A stretch of DNA of 64,000 bases from Parasphingorhabdus flavimaris (GCF_013371215.1 NZ_JABWMH010000001.1:558001-622000), one strand, 5' to 3'; counted from the stretch's first letter, positions 53,222 to 62,546 are shown. Made by a program: numbers and translations. The notes: generated by a model from the sequence alone, not told the origin.

Positions 53222-54049
53222 ATGTCAAATCTATCCATCACTCAAAGCCAGGACCGGCGCAGTTTGCCGGGCGTGATTGCGCAATCCGCGCAGCGGACGG
53301 GTGTGGATTTTCAATATTTGATGGCGCAGGCGCAGCTCGAAAGCGGAATGCGCCCCGATGCGAAAGCAAGCACATCTTCTGCTACCGGTCTCTATCAGTT
53401 TGTCGAACAAACATGGCTTGGCCTGGTTGACGAAAAAGGCGATGAATATGGTCTGGGGTGGGCGCAAGATGCGATTACCCGCAACCGCGATGGTAAATAT
53501 GTCATTGCTGACCAGGCCCAGAAATCAAGCATTCTTGCACTAAGAAACGACCCCGCGCTTTCGGCCAGTCTAGCCGGAGAATTTGCGAAGGATAATGGCG
53601 CCTATCTTGCCAAGCGGATCGGACGGGAACCGGCTTCGGTCGACTTGTATCTCGCGCATTTCCTCGGGCCAGCAGGCGCCGGGAAATTTCTGAACGCGTT
53701 GGACGCTGATCCCCACGCACCAGCTGCGCCTTCATTTGCGAATGCCGCGCAATCCAATCGTACGATATTCTACAACAAATCGGGCGGTGCCAGAAGTTTT
53801 CAGGATATCCGGAACCTCTTCGCGCAAAAGCTGGAGGATGCATCCATGTCGGCAGGGAACGGCAATAGTTTTCCGACGGCCGGAAACAATTTGCCGCAGT
53901 CGCAAAAGCCGGCACCAATGGTTCAACCGGCGGATTATCTCCGCATCGCAAAAAACCACATCAATGATCAGAGCAATTCGGGAAAGTCCAAGCCGTTCGA
54001 TGATCAGGCTCGGGTTGCTTATCTGATGCTCGCCTCACTGGGATTATAA
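53222..54049 (+). CDS. Lytic transglycosylase (SLT domain), probably flagellar
   Basis: About 275 residues. The SLT domain includes YLMAQAQLESGMRPDAKASTSSATGLYQFVEQTW with the catalytic Glu in QLESG, and later YLAHFLGPAGAGKFL. The second half is Ser/Asn/Pro rich. It probably opens peptidoglycan for the rod, standing in for the missing FlgJ muramidase half. No classic signal peptide is seen, so it may be exported through the flagellar apparatus. The start is unsure (53186 TTG or 53222 ATG); flhA begins right after its stop. Confidence 0.82.
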   Translation: MSNLSITQSQDRRSLPGVIAQSAQRTGVDFQYLMAQAQLESGMRPDAKASTSSATGLYQFVEQTWLGLVDEKGDEYGLGWAQDAITRNRDGKYVIADQAQKSSILALRNDPALSASLAGEFAKDNGAYLAKRIGREPASVDLYLAHFLGPAGAGKFLNALDADPHAPAAPSFANAAQSNRTIFYNKSGGARSFQDIRNLFAQKLEDASMSAGNGNSFPTAGNNLPQSQKPAPMVQPADYLRIAKNHINDQSNSGKSKPFDDQARVAYLMLASLGL

Positions 54050-56164
54050 ATGAACATGATACAGAATATTTTCGCTCTGGACAAAATTGCCGGCAATCTG
54101 AAAGCGGGACTGCTGCCGATGGCCACGCTTTTGCTGGTCATCTTCATGGTGCTGCCACTGCCGACAATATTGCTCGATATCGGCTTCATCACCAACATCA
54201 TGCTTTCGCTAGCGATCCTGATGGTCGCGCTCAATGCGACCAAGCCGCTCGATTTTTCAAGCTTTCCGACGGTTTTGCTTTTCGCGACACTTCTGCGTTT
54301 GGGACTAAACGTCGCCTCTACCCGGGTGGTGCTTATGGAGGGGCATGCCGGCGGCGATTCCGCTGGGCAGATTATCGAAGCTTTTGGCGGATTGTTACTC
54401 GGCGGCAATTATGTGGTCGGTATCTTCGTGTTCTGCATCGTGATGATCATCAACCTGATCGTGATTACCAAAGGTGCCGGTAGGGTTTCCGAAGTCTCCG
54501 CGCGTTTTACGCTGGATGCCTTGCCTGGCAAACAGATGGCGATTGATGCTGACTTGAACGCGGGTCTTATTGCTCCCGAAGAAGCGAAGACCCGTCGGTC
54601 TGAAGTCGCAACGGAAGCGGACTTTTACGGTTCGATGGATGGTGCCTCCAAATTCGTGAAAGGCGATGCTGTTGCCGGCGTCCTTATCCTCGCGGTCAAC
54701 ATCATCGGTGGTATCATATTGGGCCTGACAACCCACGGACTTTCTTTTGGTGAAGCGGCGAGCACTTATTCAATGCTCGCGATTGGTGACGCTCTGGTTG
54801 CACAGGTCCCGGCTTTGGTCCTGTCGATTGCTGCGGCAGCGATCGTGACGCGGGTCTCATCGGCTCAAAATCTGGCCGATCAGGTTACGGGCCAATTCAG
54901 TTCGGGGCAGGCGTGGGTTCCGGTTGCCGTCATTTTGACTATTCTTGGCGTTCTCCCCGGCATGCCGCATTTTATCGTGCTTTCCGCAGCGGCGGTTGCC
55001 GGCGGACTGGCATTTTATCTGATCCGCAAACCCAAGCCTGTGGAAACGGTTGTCGAACCCGTCAAAGAGAAAAACCCGGAGCAGATTGACTGGGAGGATG
55101 TGTCCGAAAAGGCGCGCCTTGGTATCGAAATCGGATATGGCCTTGTTCCGCTGGTTGAAGACCGCAAGGGCGCACCGTTGATGAAGCGGATTACCGGTAT
55201 TCGCCGCCAGATTTCCAAGGAGCTGGGATTTGTTATCCCGCTTGTCCGGATCAAGGACGATCTGTCACTGGAACCCAATAGCTACCGGATAATGATGGGC
55301 GGCATGGTTCTTGGAGAAGACAGTGTCTGGCCCAATGATTTTATCGCGCTCGATGACGGCCATGTGGATTCGGTGATCGAAGGACGACCTTGCAAGGATC
55401 CGACGTTCGGAATGGATGCAATCTGGATCAGCGCAGACAAAAAATCCCAGGCGATTGCTGAAGGCTATACCGTCGTAGACGCCGCGACCGTGATCGCGAC
55501 CCATCTTAACGATGTTGTTCGGCGCAATGCGGCGCAGCTATTCGGAATGGACGAGGCACAGAAGCTGCTCGACTTCCTCAAGGAATCTTCGCCGCAACTG
55601 GTCGACAGCCTTACGCCGCAACCCCTGTCGCTATATGCAATCACTGCGATATGTCGTGACCTTCTTGCGGACAAGGTGCCGGTAAAAGACTTCCAGCAAA
55701 TTTGCCTCGCTATGCTGGAAGCATCCAGCCTGCACAGTGAAACGCCGCAAATGGTCGATGCGATCCGGCAAAAAATTGGCAATCTGATCGTGCAAACCAT
55801 GGTCCCGATCAGCCTCCCGCTGCCGGTCGTGACTCTGGACGCCGAACTTGAAAACCTGTTGGTCAAGGCGCTGAAGGTCGGCGAAGACGCCAATTATCCG
55901 ATCGAACCGCAGTTGGCACAGAAAATAATCGAAGCAGTCGATGAGGCTGCGCGCGTCTTGCCCCTCGAAGCGCGCAACGTGGCGTTGATCACTTCGCCAA
56001 TCGTGCGAAGGCCACTTGGAGCTCTGCTGAAGCAGCGGTTCCCGGACCTGACTGTACTTTCTTACCAGGAACTACCGGATGATAAATCCATCGAAGTGCT
56101 GACCAAGATCGGCGTCCCCCAATCCAGCCAGACTATGGCTGTCACAGATGCAAACCAAAACTGA
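54050..56164 (+). CDS. flhA: Flagellar export apparatus protein FlhA
   Basis: A 704-residue protein, standard length. The N-terminal eight membrane helices include LPTILLDIGFITNIMLSLAILMVALNATKPLDFSSFPTVLLFATLLRLGLNVASTRVVLMEGHAG and the cytoplasmic loop FTLDALPGKQMAIDADLNAGLI (both signatures of FlhA/InvA). The C-terminal cytoplasmic domain binds substrates and chaperones. It is the core export gate. It begins directly on the stop of the previous gene. Confidence 0.97.
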   Translation: MNMIQNIFALDKIAGNLKAGLLPMATLLLVIFMVLPLPTILLDIGFITNIMLSLAILMVALNATKPLDFSSFPTVLLFATLLRLGLNVASTRVVLMEGHAGGDSAGQIIEAFGGLLLGGNYVVGIFVFCIVMIINLIVITKGAGRVSEVSARFTLDALPGKQMAIDADLNAGLIAPEEAKTRRSEVATEADFYGSMDGASKFVKGDAVAGVLILAVNIIGGIILGLTTHGLSFGEAASTYSMLAIGDALVAQVPALVLSIAAAAIVTRVSSAQNLADQVTGQFSSGQAWVPVAVILTILGVLPGMPHFIVLSAAAVAGGLAFYLIRKPKPVETVVEPVKEKNPEQIDWEDVSEKARLGIEIGYGLVPLVEDRKGAPLMKRITGIRRQISKELGFVIPLVRIKDDLSLEPNSYRIMMGGMVLGEDSVWPNDFIALDDGHVDSVIEGRPCKDPTFGMDAIWISADKKSQAIAEGYTVVDAATVIATHLNDVVRRNAAQLFGMDEAQKLLDFLKESSPQLVDSLTPQPLSLYAITAICRDLLADKVPVKDFQQICLAMLEASSLHSETPQMVDAIRQKIGNLIVQTMVPISLPLPVVTLDAELENLLVKALKVGEDANYPIEPQLAQKIIEAVDEAARVLPLEARNVALITSPIVRRPLGALLKQRFPDLTVLSYQELPDDKSIEVLTKIGVPQSSQTMAVTDANQN

Positions 56165-56183
56165 TAATGATCGGGAATAGGAT

Positions 56184-56903
56184 ATGTTGAAAACCCAGAA
56201 CCGCGCATCACAAGCCTATAGCGCGATGAAGATAAACGAGAATAGGTTGATCGAGGAAAATCAGTCACTCGTCACGAAAATTGCATGGCAGGTAAAATCC
56301 TTTGCACCTGATCAAATGGAAATCGAAGACCTCATCCAGGTCGGGCTGGTTGCAATGGTCGAGGCTGCCAAGAAATATGTCGATCAGGGACATAGTTTCA
56401 GCACCTATCTTTACGTCCGTGTGCGCGGTGCGATGATCGATGATTTGAGGTCAACCTGTAACCTGCGCCGAACGTCGGTCGATTGGCACAAGAAAGTGCG
56501 TCGATATCGGGACAAACTGGTTCAGGAGCTGGGCCGGGAACCGAATGAATCTGAACTGGCGGTTGCGATGGACATGGATCCTGCTGATTTTCGGAAGAAT
56601 ACAGACCGGGCGATCGATGTTAATCTGGGCTCACTGGACGAAGTCTATTGCGATTCCAGCAGCTGGTTCACGGATCAGGAAGACGATCAGCATGAAATAT
56701 TGGAAAAGTCGCAGATGGCAGAAATGCTGTCTTCCCATCTGAAGCAATTGAACGAGCGTGAACAACTTGTGCTCAATTGCTATTTTGTCGAGGAAATGCA
56801 GCTTGATGAGATTGGAGCGATCCTCGACGTATCTTCTGTGCGAATTTGCCAGATCAAGAAGCGAGCATTGGAGAAGTTGCAAGCTGCGATGACCAGCAAC
56901 TAA
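56184..56903 (+). CDS. fliA: Flagellar sigma factor FliA (sigma28)
   Basis: A 239-residue protein with sigma70-family regions: region 2 (EDLIQVGLVAMVEAAKKYVDQGHSFSTYLYVRVRGAMIDDLRS), region 3 (VQELGREPNESELAVAMDMD) and region 4 HTH (QLNEREQLVLNCYFVEEMQLDEIGAILDVSSVRICQIKKRALEKL). It transcribes flagellin and late genes. AATAGGAT precedes the ATG. Its antagonist FlgM is encoded 3.4 kb upstream in the same direction. Confidence 0.96.
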   Translation: MLKTQNRASQAYSAMKINENRLIEENQSLVTKIAWQVKSFAPDQMEIEDLIQVGLVAMVEAAKKYVDQGHSFSTYLYVRVRGAMIDDLRSTCNLRRTSVDWHKKVRRYRDKLVQELGREPNESELAVAMDMDPADFRKNTDRAIDVNLGSLDEVYCDSSSWFTDQEDDQHEILEKSQMAEMLSSHLKQLNEREQLVLNCYFVEEMQLDEIGAILDVSSVRICQIKKRALEKLQAAMTSN

Positions 56904-56948
56904 ACGAAGCGCGTAAGATTTTTTGCCGCACATCGCCGCATGTATTGC

Positions 56949-56985
56949 AAAAAAAAAAGCCTCCTCCCGACGGGGAGAAGGCTTT
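56949..56985 (-). terminator. Rho-independent terminator of the flagellin gene
   Basis: AAGCCTTCTCC-type stem: a 7-bp pair (56956-56962 with 56979-56985), one mismatch, then 5 bp around the loop GACG, followed on the minus strand by ten T residues. It is 23 bp after the flagellin stop codon. Transcription from fliA on the plus strand may also end here, but without a T-run. Confidence 0.88.
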
Positions 56986-57007
56986 CGTATTTTGGTGAAG
57001 TCCGATT

Positions 57008-57823
57008 TTACCGGAGCAGGCTGAGTACCGACTGCTGCGACTGATTGGCCTGCGACAACATCGCCGTCGAAGCCTGGCTCAGGATCTGGTTTTTGGCCAG
57101 CTCGGTCGTTTCGGCGGAGAAGTCCACGTCCATGATCCGTGAACGCGATTCCGAGATGTTGGCAATACGATCAGACAGGTTGGAAACAGTGGTCTGCAGA
57201 CGGTTCTGGTCAGCACCCAATGAAGCCTGTGCGGTCGTGACCGTATCCAAAGCCGTGTCGAGAGCGGTCAACGCAGCGGTTGCGCCAGCTTCGGTGCTGA
57301 TGTCGAGCGCGTTAACGGCCAGAGCGGTCGCATCGACATCGGTCAACGTGATTGCAACGGTCTGACTGGCGTCGCTGCCGGTCTGAATGTTGATGGTCGC
57401 GTTCGTGCCGTCAAGCAATGCCACGTCGTTGAAGCTCGTCCGGGATGCAACATCACCGATCTGGGCAATCAAGGCGGTAACTTCGGTCTGCAGGTTGGTA
57501 CGGTCACCAGCAGCAAGCGTGCCGTTGGCAGATTGTACAGACAGTTCACGCATACGTTGCAGCATATTGGTGATTTCGTTCATGCCGCCTTCAGCGGTCT
57601 GTGCGAGCGAAATACCGTCGTTGGAGTTGCGGACAGCCATGTTCAGTCCACGGATTTCTGAGGTCATACGTGTGGCAATCGAATTACCCGCGGCGTCATC
57701 AGCCGCAGAGTTTACTCGGCTGCCGGTTGAAAGGCGTTCGATAGATTTTGCGAGACCCATTTCAGCCTGGTTAGAAGCATAGCTGGCGCGCATCGCGGTT
57801 ACGTTGGTTCCGATTACAGTCAT
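57008..57823 (-). CDS. fliC: Flagellin
   Basis: About 271 residues with conserved D0/D1 ends: [37 protein letters not shown] at the N-terminus and [53 protein letters not shown] at the C-terminus. The middle is short, so the outer domains are nearly absent, as usual in alphaproteobacteria. ATG 57823 has AAGGATAACACC upstream. A sigma28-type promoter and a terminator flank it, so it is a single transcription unit. Confidence 0.97.
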   Translation of the reverse strand: MTVIGTNVTAMRASYASNQAEMGLAKSIERLSTGSRVNSAADDAAGNSIATRMTSEIRGLNMAVRNSNDGISLAQTAEGGMNEITNMLQRMRELSVQSANGTLAAGDRTNLQTEVTALIAQIGDVASRTSFNDVALLDGTNATINIQTGSDASQTVAITLTDVDATALAVNALDISTEAGATAALTALDTALDTVTTAQASLGADQNRLQTTVSNLSDRIANISESRSRIMDVDFSAETTELAKNQILSQASTAMLSQANQSQQSVLSLLR

Positions 57824-57900
57824 GGTGTTATCCTTTTCACAGTTCAAATATACGGTTCATCTAGCGGGTCACCTCGATAGATGAAGCGGCCTCGAGGGAG

Positions 57901-57927
57901 TTAACGGCGGACCATAATTTTAATTAA
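57901..57927 (-). promoter_or_regulatory. Sigma28 promoter of flagellin
   Basis: On the minus strand TTAATTAA, 11 bases, GCCGTTAA; the E. coli FliA consensus is TAAAGTTT-N11-GCCGATAA. It ends 78 bp before the flagellin ATG. Confidence 0.75.
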
Positions 57928-57938
57928 GCGACAAAAGT

Positions 57939-58036
57939 GTCGGGTTTCCGACAAGTCGCTTCGAGAGTGTCCACTTTTCGACACTAATGACGGATTTCCG
58001 ACGGTTCGAGAGCGGCTGATCGGCAGATTTTTGCCG
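57939..58036. promoter_or_regulatory. Cluster of palindromes upstream of the sigma54 activator gene
   Basis: GTCGGGTTTCCGAC (57939-57952), GTGTCCACTTTTCGACAC (57967-57984) and GACGGATTTCCGAC (57989-58002) share a CGGRTTTCCGAC-like core. CGGCAGATTTTTGCCG (58021-58036) instead resembles the GGCAA repeats of the flgB region. They fill the space between the flagellin promoter and the sigma54 promoter at 58047, and are likely activator or repressor sites for both genes. Confidence 0.6.
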
Positions 58037-58046
58037 TTTAGGAAAC

Positions 58047-58062
58047 TGGCACGGCCATTGCA
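58047..58062 (+). promoter_or_regulatory. Sigma54 promoter of the activator-fliEFGHI operon
   Basis: TGGCACGGCCATTGCA has GG and GC ten bases apart and matches the -24/-12 consensus. It ends 63 bp before the activator's start codon. Because the gene it drives is itself a sigma54 activator, autoregulation is likely. Confidence 0.85.
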
Positions 58063-58125
58063 AAGTAGTTGGCGAGCACTTGGAAATAGATCGAATGCTC
58101 GATTTACTAACGTGAGGGAATGGCC

Positions 58126-59397
58126 ATGATCAACGATAAACTGAAGCCTAGCCTGGTCTCTAGGTTCCCAGAACTTGTCAATTTGCTAGCGAGTGCTGAT
58201 ACGATTCACTCGGCCTCCGACAATTCACCATCTGCCGCGCAACTACCCCACACAACCCGCGAAGCATCCAAAGGTGAACATCGAGGAGCAAAAGATCCGG
58301 TCGTGGTTTACCGCGACGGGCCATTCCACTTCGTTCCGGCTACCCTCAGCCAACCGCTGCGTATCGAATTCGGTAGTGCAGACAGAGAATTTGGTCTGTC
58401 CTGCATTGTTGAATCGATGCGTGGTGGCAAGGGCCCCGCGTTTGCCGACCCTAATTCAATAGCCCTATATAGATATGCCGCCCGTGTGGCGCGCAGCGAT
58501 GCCAATGTCATGATCACCGGCGAAACCGGTACCGGCAAAGAAGGCATGGCTAGATTCATTCATGAAAACAGCGAACGGGCGAACAAGCCGTTTGTCACCG
58601 TAAACTGTGCAGCAATTACCGAGTCCATGATCGAGTCCATATTATTCGGACATAAGAAGGGAGCCTTCACCGGTGCATATAACGCTGCAGTAGGCTTGTT
58701 CAAAGAAGCCGACGGTGGCACGATCTTCCTCGACGAGATCACCGAGATGCCACTAGAAAGCCAATCCAAGCTGCTCCGCGTTCTCCAGGAAGGAGAGATT
58801 CTTCCGGTCGGTGCATCACGCCACGAGAAAATCGACGTTCGCGTATTTTGCGCGGCCAACCGCGATTTTGCCCTGGAGGTCGGAGCAGGGCGGTTTCGCG
58901 AAGATCTCTACTGGCGGCTGAATGTTATGCCGGTCGAGCTTACCCCTCTTGCCAGCCGGCCCGCCGATATCGTCGCCATCGCCGCGTTCATGATGATCGG
59001 TTTCCAAAAGCGGAGCAAAAAATTCATTTCGCTTTCCCGTGGCTGCATTCAACGTCTCAAAGAACATAAATGGCCGGGCAATGTACGGGAACTGTCCAAT
59101 GTCCTCCAGCGCGCGCTCGTGATGTGTGATGGAGAACGGATTGAAGCCGATGATCTGATCTTTTCCGGAGCGCGGCTGACCGCGACACCAAAGCAGGATG
59201 ACATTTCAAGCAAACCTTCCTCGCGTTTCATCCGCGGTCGCGATTTGCACTCGATTTCGAAAAATGTCGAATATGAAGCGATCAACCAGACATTAGAAAA
59301 AACCAACGGCAATCGCCGTGACGCTGCAAAAGAGCTCGGTATCTCGGAACGCACATTGCGTTACCGGATGGCCGACATGCGCGCGCTAGCCGCTTAA
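58126..59397 (+). CDS. Sigma54-dependent flagellar transcriptional activator (FlbD/FleQ-like)
   Basis: About 423 residues. The N-terminal 110 residues lack a receiver domain. The AAA+ domain (about 112-330) has Walker A GETGTGKE near residue 132, the sigma54-contact loop GAFTGA, Walker B GGTIFLDEI and the arginine-bearing FREDLYWRLNVMPV. A Fis-type HTH ends it (NQTLEKTNGNRRDAAKELGISERTLRYRMADM). It should activate RpoN promoters of hook-basal-body genes. ATG 58126 has GAGGG seven bases upstream, unlike ATG 58120. It is followed by fliE. Confidence 0.93.
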   Translation: MINDKLKPSLVSRFPELVNLLASADTIHSASDNSPSAAQLPHTTREASKGEHRGAKDPVVVYRDGPFHFVPATLSQPLRIEFGSADREFGLSCIVESMRGGKGPAFADPNSIALYRYAARVARSDANVMITGETGTGKEGMARFIHENSERANKPFVTVNCAAITESMIESILFGHKKGAFTGAYNAAVGLFKEADGGTIFLDEITEMPLESQSKLLRVLQEGEILPVGASRHEKIDVRVFCAANRDFALEVGAGRFREDLYWRLNVMPVELTPLASRPADIVAIAAFMMIGFQKRSKKFISLSRGCIQRLKEHKWPGNVRELSNVLQRALVMCDGERIEADDLIFSGARLTATPKQDDISSKPSSRFIRGRDLHSISKNVEYEAINQTLEKTNGNRRDAAKELGISERTLRYRMADMRALAA

Positions 59398-59410
59398 GGG
59401 GAGATAGAAA

Positions 59411-59770
59411 GTGTCTTCAGTCAATATGAACAGCCTGATGGCGGCTCGCAATGCCATCCTCAACCAGAATAACGCGCTGCAAGACATTGCAAAAAACGCG
59501 GGTGTCGCCGGGCCAGGACAAGCTTCTGCGCCCAAAGAAACCACGGGGCCGAACAGTTTCTCGACGCAACTGACAAGCGCGCTTCAGGAAGTGAATAAGC
59601 TTCAAGCAACCGCTGAAGAGGAAACCAAGGCCTATCAGATGGGCGAAAGCAATGACGTCGCAGCCGTAATGATGGCGAAACACAAGGCTTCCTTGGGCTT
59701 TGAATCCACTTTGCAGGTCCGCAATAAACTATTGTCGGCTTACAAAGACATTATGAATATGTCGGTATAA
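59411..59770 (+). CDS. fliE: Hook-basal body protein FliE
   Basis: A 119-residue protein from GTG with GGGGAGAT upstream. The C-terminal half has the FliE pattern (SFSTQLTSALQEVNKLQATAEEETKAYQMGESNDVAAVMMAKHKASLGFESTLQVRNKLLSAYKDIMNMSV). It joins the MS-ring to the rod. It lies between the activator gene and fliF. Confidence 0.95.
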   Translation: MSSVNMNSLMAARNAILNQNNALQDIAKNAGVAGPGQASAPKETTGPNSFSTQLTSALQEVNKLQATAEEETKAYQMGESNDVAAVMMAKHKASLGFESTLQVRNKLLSAYKDIMNMSV

Positions 59771-59773
59771 TAG

Positions 59774-61501
59774 ATGGTCGAGCAATCATCTTCCGGCCAG
59801 GCGCTAACGCCTGCTGCCAGCATTGACAATTCCGGTGGGCCGTTTGGCGGGTTGCTGGCCATTTTCAAGCAACCCGCTATCGCACGAGCGATGCCGCTGA
59901 TAATATTGTCGGCAGTCGTATTGGCCGCGATATCTGTGTGGCTGGTTCTTCGCGAGCCTGCACAACGCGATCTTTTCCGCGGTTTGCCGGACAATGACAA
60001 ATCGGCGGTGATGCAGGCCCTGCAGGTCGCCAATATTGCCTATGGTGTTGATGATGATACCGGGACGCTCACCGTTAGCAGGGAAGATTATCATTCAGCC
60101 AAGATCGAATTGGCGGGGCAGGGCTTGCCAAGAGCCGCTCCAAGCGGTGACACTATTATGTCGAGCATGCCGATGGGAGCAAGCCGCGCCGTCGAGTCCG
60201 AGAAACTGCGCAATGCCCGGGAAATGGATTTGGCCCGCTCGATCGAGGCGATCGACAGCGTATTGTCGGCACGGGTCCATCTGGCCGTCGAACAGCCCAG
60301 CATATTCTTGCGCGACCGCAATGAACCTTCCGCATCGGTGATATTGCATCTCGCCAGCTCAGCGCGACTGGACGAAAAAGAAACACAAGCGATCCTCAAT
60401 CTGGTTGCCAGCTCGGTACCGGGGCTTTCAGCGTCCAATGTATCTGTGATTGATCAGAACGGCAGGCTCTTGTCGAGCAGTGGCGACGAAGCTTCCCCCG
60501 GAAGTGATGCGCAGCTCAAAGTGAAGGCGGCAATCGAAGATCGTTATCGCCAGTCATTGGCCAGCTTGCTTACGCCGCTCGTGGGACCAGGGAATTTTGT
60601 TGCCGAAGTCACCGCAGACGTAAATTTTGACGAAAAGCAGGCGACGAGTGAAACTTATCCGATCGATGGCTCGGTATTGCGTTCTGAACAGGGCCAGAAG
60701 TCGAACGAATTTGGCGGAGCTGGCGGACGTGCCGGCGGCATTCCCGGCGCGCTCTCCAATCGACCAGCCGAAGCTGCAGAGTTTGGTGATCAGCCTGAAG
60801 GCGGTGTCGAGCAAGCTGCCGAAGCTACCGAACCAAGAAGCACCAGTGAAGAATATCGCCGGAATTTCGAACTGGCCCGTGAAGTTGCCGTTACCAACCT
60901 GGCGACAGGTCAAGTGTCACGGCTTTCTGTCGCGGTAGCGATTGACGACCGGGCGTTGAAAAACAAAAAATCTCCAAAGGAAATCCAGGAGATTGAGAAG
61001 CTCATCAAGGGTACTGTTGGCTATAGTCTCGACCGAGGGGATCAGATTGCGGTCACCGCGCGCCGGTTTAACGCGGTCGCTGACGATCCAATATCTGAAA
61101 ACTGGTACGAAACATCCTGGTTCAGCATGCTGATGCGGAATCTGTCTGCGCTCGTCGTCGCCCTGCTGATCATTTTCGGCATCGGTCGCCCGGTATTGAA
61201 ACGGTGGCAGACGTCCGAAAAAGCCCGACTGCCCAGCCCAGATCAGTCAGCCGCTTTGGAAAATATCGATGCCGGTGCCACCTTCAGTCAAACTGGCGCG
61301 GTAGACGGTGGTTCACTGGAAAACCAGACTGCTGGAGCGCTAGGCCCACCGGTGACCATCGACATGATAACCGCGGCAAAAAGCTATCAGGAACGTGCAA
61401 TTCTTACCCAGAATTTCGTCAAGCAAAACCCGGATCACGCGGCTCTGGTCGTGAAAGAATTGCTCAAGGAATCAGACGCATTGGAGGAAGCAGATGGCTG
61501 A
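59774..61501 (+). CDS. fliF: Flagellar MS-ring protein FliF
   Basis: A 575-residue protein. Two membrane helices (IARAMPLIILSAVVLAAISVWLVL near residue 45; LMRNLSALVVALLIIFGIG near residue 455) flank the periplasmic ring-building domains (ALQVANIAYGVDDDTGTLTVSREDYHSAKIELAGQGLP; ARVHLAVEQPSIFLRDRNEPSASVILHL). The C-terminal tail that binds FliG (NQTAGALGPPVTIDMITAAKSYQERAILTQNFVKQNP) is present. It overlaps fliG by 8 bp. Confidence 0.97.
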   Translation: MVEQSSSGQALTPAASIDNSGGPFGGLLAIFKQPAIARAMPLIILSAVVLAAISVWLVLREPAQRDLFRGLPDNDKSAVMQALQVANIAYGVDDDTGTLTVSREDYHSAKIELAGQGLPRAAPSGDTIMSSMPMGASRAVESEKLRNAREMDLARSIEAIDSVLSARVHLAVEQPSIFLRDRNEPSASVILHLASSARLDEKETQAILNLVASSVPGLSASNVSVIDQNGRLLSSSGDEASPGSDAQLKVKAAIEDRYRQSLASLLTPLVGPGNFVAEVTADVNFDEKQATSETYPIDGSVLRSEQGQKSNEFGGAGGRAGGIPGALSNRPAEAAEFGDQPEGGVEQAAEATEPRSTSEEYRRNFELAREVAVTNLATGQVSRLSVAVAIDDRALKNKKSPKEIQEIEKLIKGTVGYSLDRGDQIAVTARRFNAVADDPISENWYETSWFSMLMRNLSALVVALLIIFGIGRPVLKRWQTSEKARLPSPDQSAALENIDAGATFSQTGAVDGGSLENQTAGALGPPVTIDMITAAKSYQERAILTQNFVKQNPDHAALVVKELLKESDALEEADG

Positions 61502-62546
61502 TGTTAAAGAAAAAGATGATACGGATTCCAACGAGCAAAGCGGACAGTTGGAGCTTATCACCGGCCGTCAGACTGCGGCCATATTGATGCTTTTGTTCAA
61601 CGACGAGGAAGCCGCCCAGATACTGGAACGGCTCGAACCCGACGAAGTTGAAGCGCTTGGTGAAGCAATGTTCAGCGTCGCCAACGTCGATGAAACCCAA
61701 ATCGACGGCTCTCTCGACCGGTTTCTTGTGTTGACGATGAATCAGTCGATGCTTTCCTATAAGTCCGATGAAAAAGTGAGCCGCGTATTCCGCCGTGCCC
61801 TCGGCACGTCCCGTGCAGAGACGATCATGAATCGTTTTGCGCCGAAACGGCCCAGCAACATCGCTGAAAAGCTGAAATGGATGCCGGCAAAGGACCTTGC
61901 CTTGCTGATGACGGAAGAGCCGCCACAGGTTTCTGCCGTGCTTATGTCGTTTCTGACTCCAGAAATTGCTGCGGTAATATTGGAGCTGTTACCGCCAGAG
62001 ATGCAGTCCGATCTGATTTATCGAGTGGCTACGCTCGGTCCGGTCAGCGCGAAGGCGCTTGCTCACATCAACGGGCTCCTGGAAAATACGACGCCGTTGG
62101 AAGAAGAGGTCGCTCCGCCGATGCAGGTTGGCGGTGTCCTCGACAGTGCGACGATTATCAACAACCTTCCCAAGGAACGCGGACGGTCGCTGCTGAAAGA
62201 ATTGATGAAGCGTGACAAGATCACCGCGAAGCTGATCGAGGATGAATTATTTGTCTTCGGCGATCTCATGAACCTGTCCAAGAAAGACATCGGTTCGGTG
62301 GTCCGGAAAGTCGACTCCAGCATCCTGGTCCCTGCATTGAGAGGGGCCTCTAGCGAGCTCAAGGCCAAAATCTTTGGCGCAATGTCCAAGCGGGCTGCCG
62401 AAACCATACAGGACGATATGGCCGAGGCACCGCCGCAACCGATGGATGCAGTCGTCGCCGCACAGAAAGCCGTTATCGCAGTGGCCAAGGCCATGCTCGA
62501 CAGTGGTGAAATAAACATGGCCGGTGCAGGAGCTGATTATGTCTGA
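61494..62546 (+). CDS. fliG: Flagellar motor switch protein FliG
   Basis: A 350-residue protein: N-terminal FliF-binding domain (RQTAAILMLLFNDEEAAQILERLEPDEVEALGEAMF), the central EHPQR-like region (EEPPQVSAVLMSFLTPEIAAVILELLPPEMQSDLIYRVATL) and the C-terminal torque domain (LFVFGDLMNLSKKDIGSVVRKVDSSILVPALRG). It contacts MotA and sets rotation. GAGGAAGCAG precedes the ATG. Confidence 0.97.
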   Translation: MADVKEKDDTDSNEQSGQLELITGRQTAAILMLLFNDEEAAQILERLEPDEVEALGEAMFSVANVDETQIDGSLDRFLVLTMNQSMLSYKSDEKVSRVFRRALGTSRAETIMNRFAPKRPSNIAEKLKWMPAKDLALLMTEEPPQVSAVLMSFLTPEIAAVILELLPPEMQSDLIYRVATLGPVSAKALAHINGLLENTTPLEEEVAPPMQVGGVLDSATIINNLPKERGRSLLKELMKRDKITAKLIEDELFVFGDLMNLSKKDIGSVVRKVDSSILVPALRGASSELKAKIFGAMSKRAAETIQDDMAEAPPQPMDAVVAAQKAVIAVAKAMLDSGEINMAGAGADYV

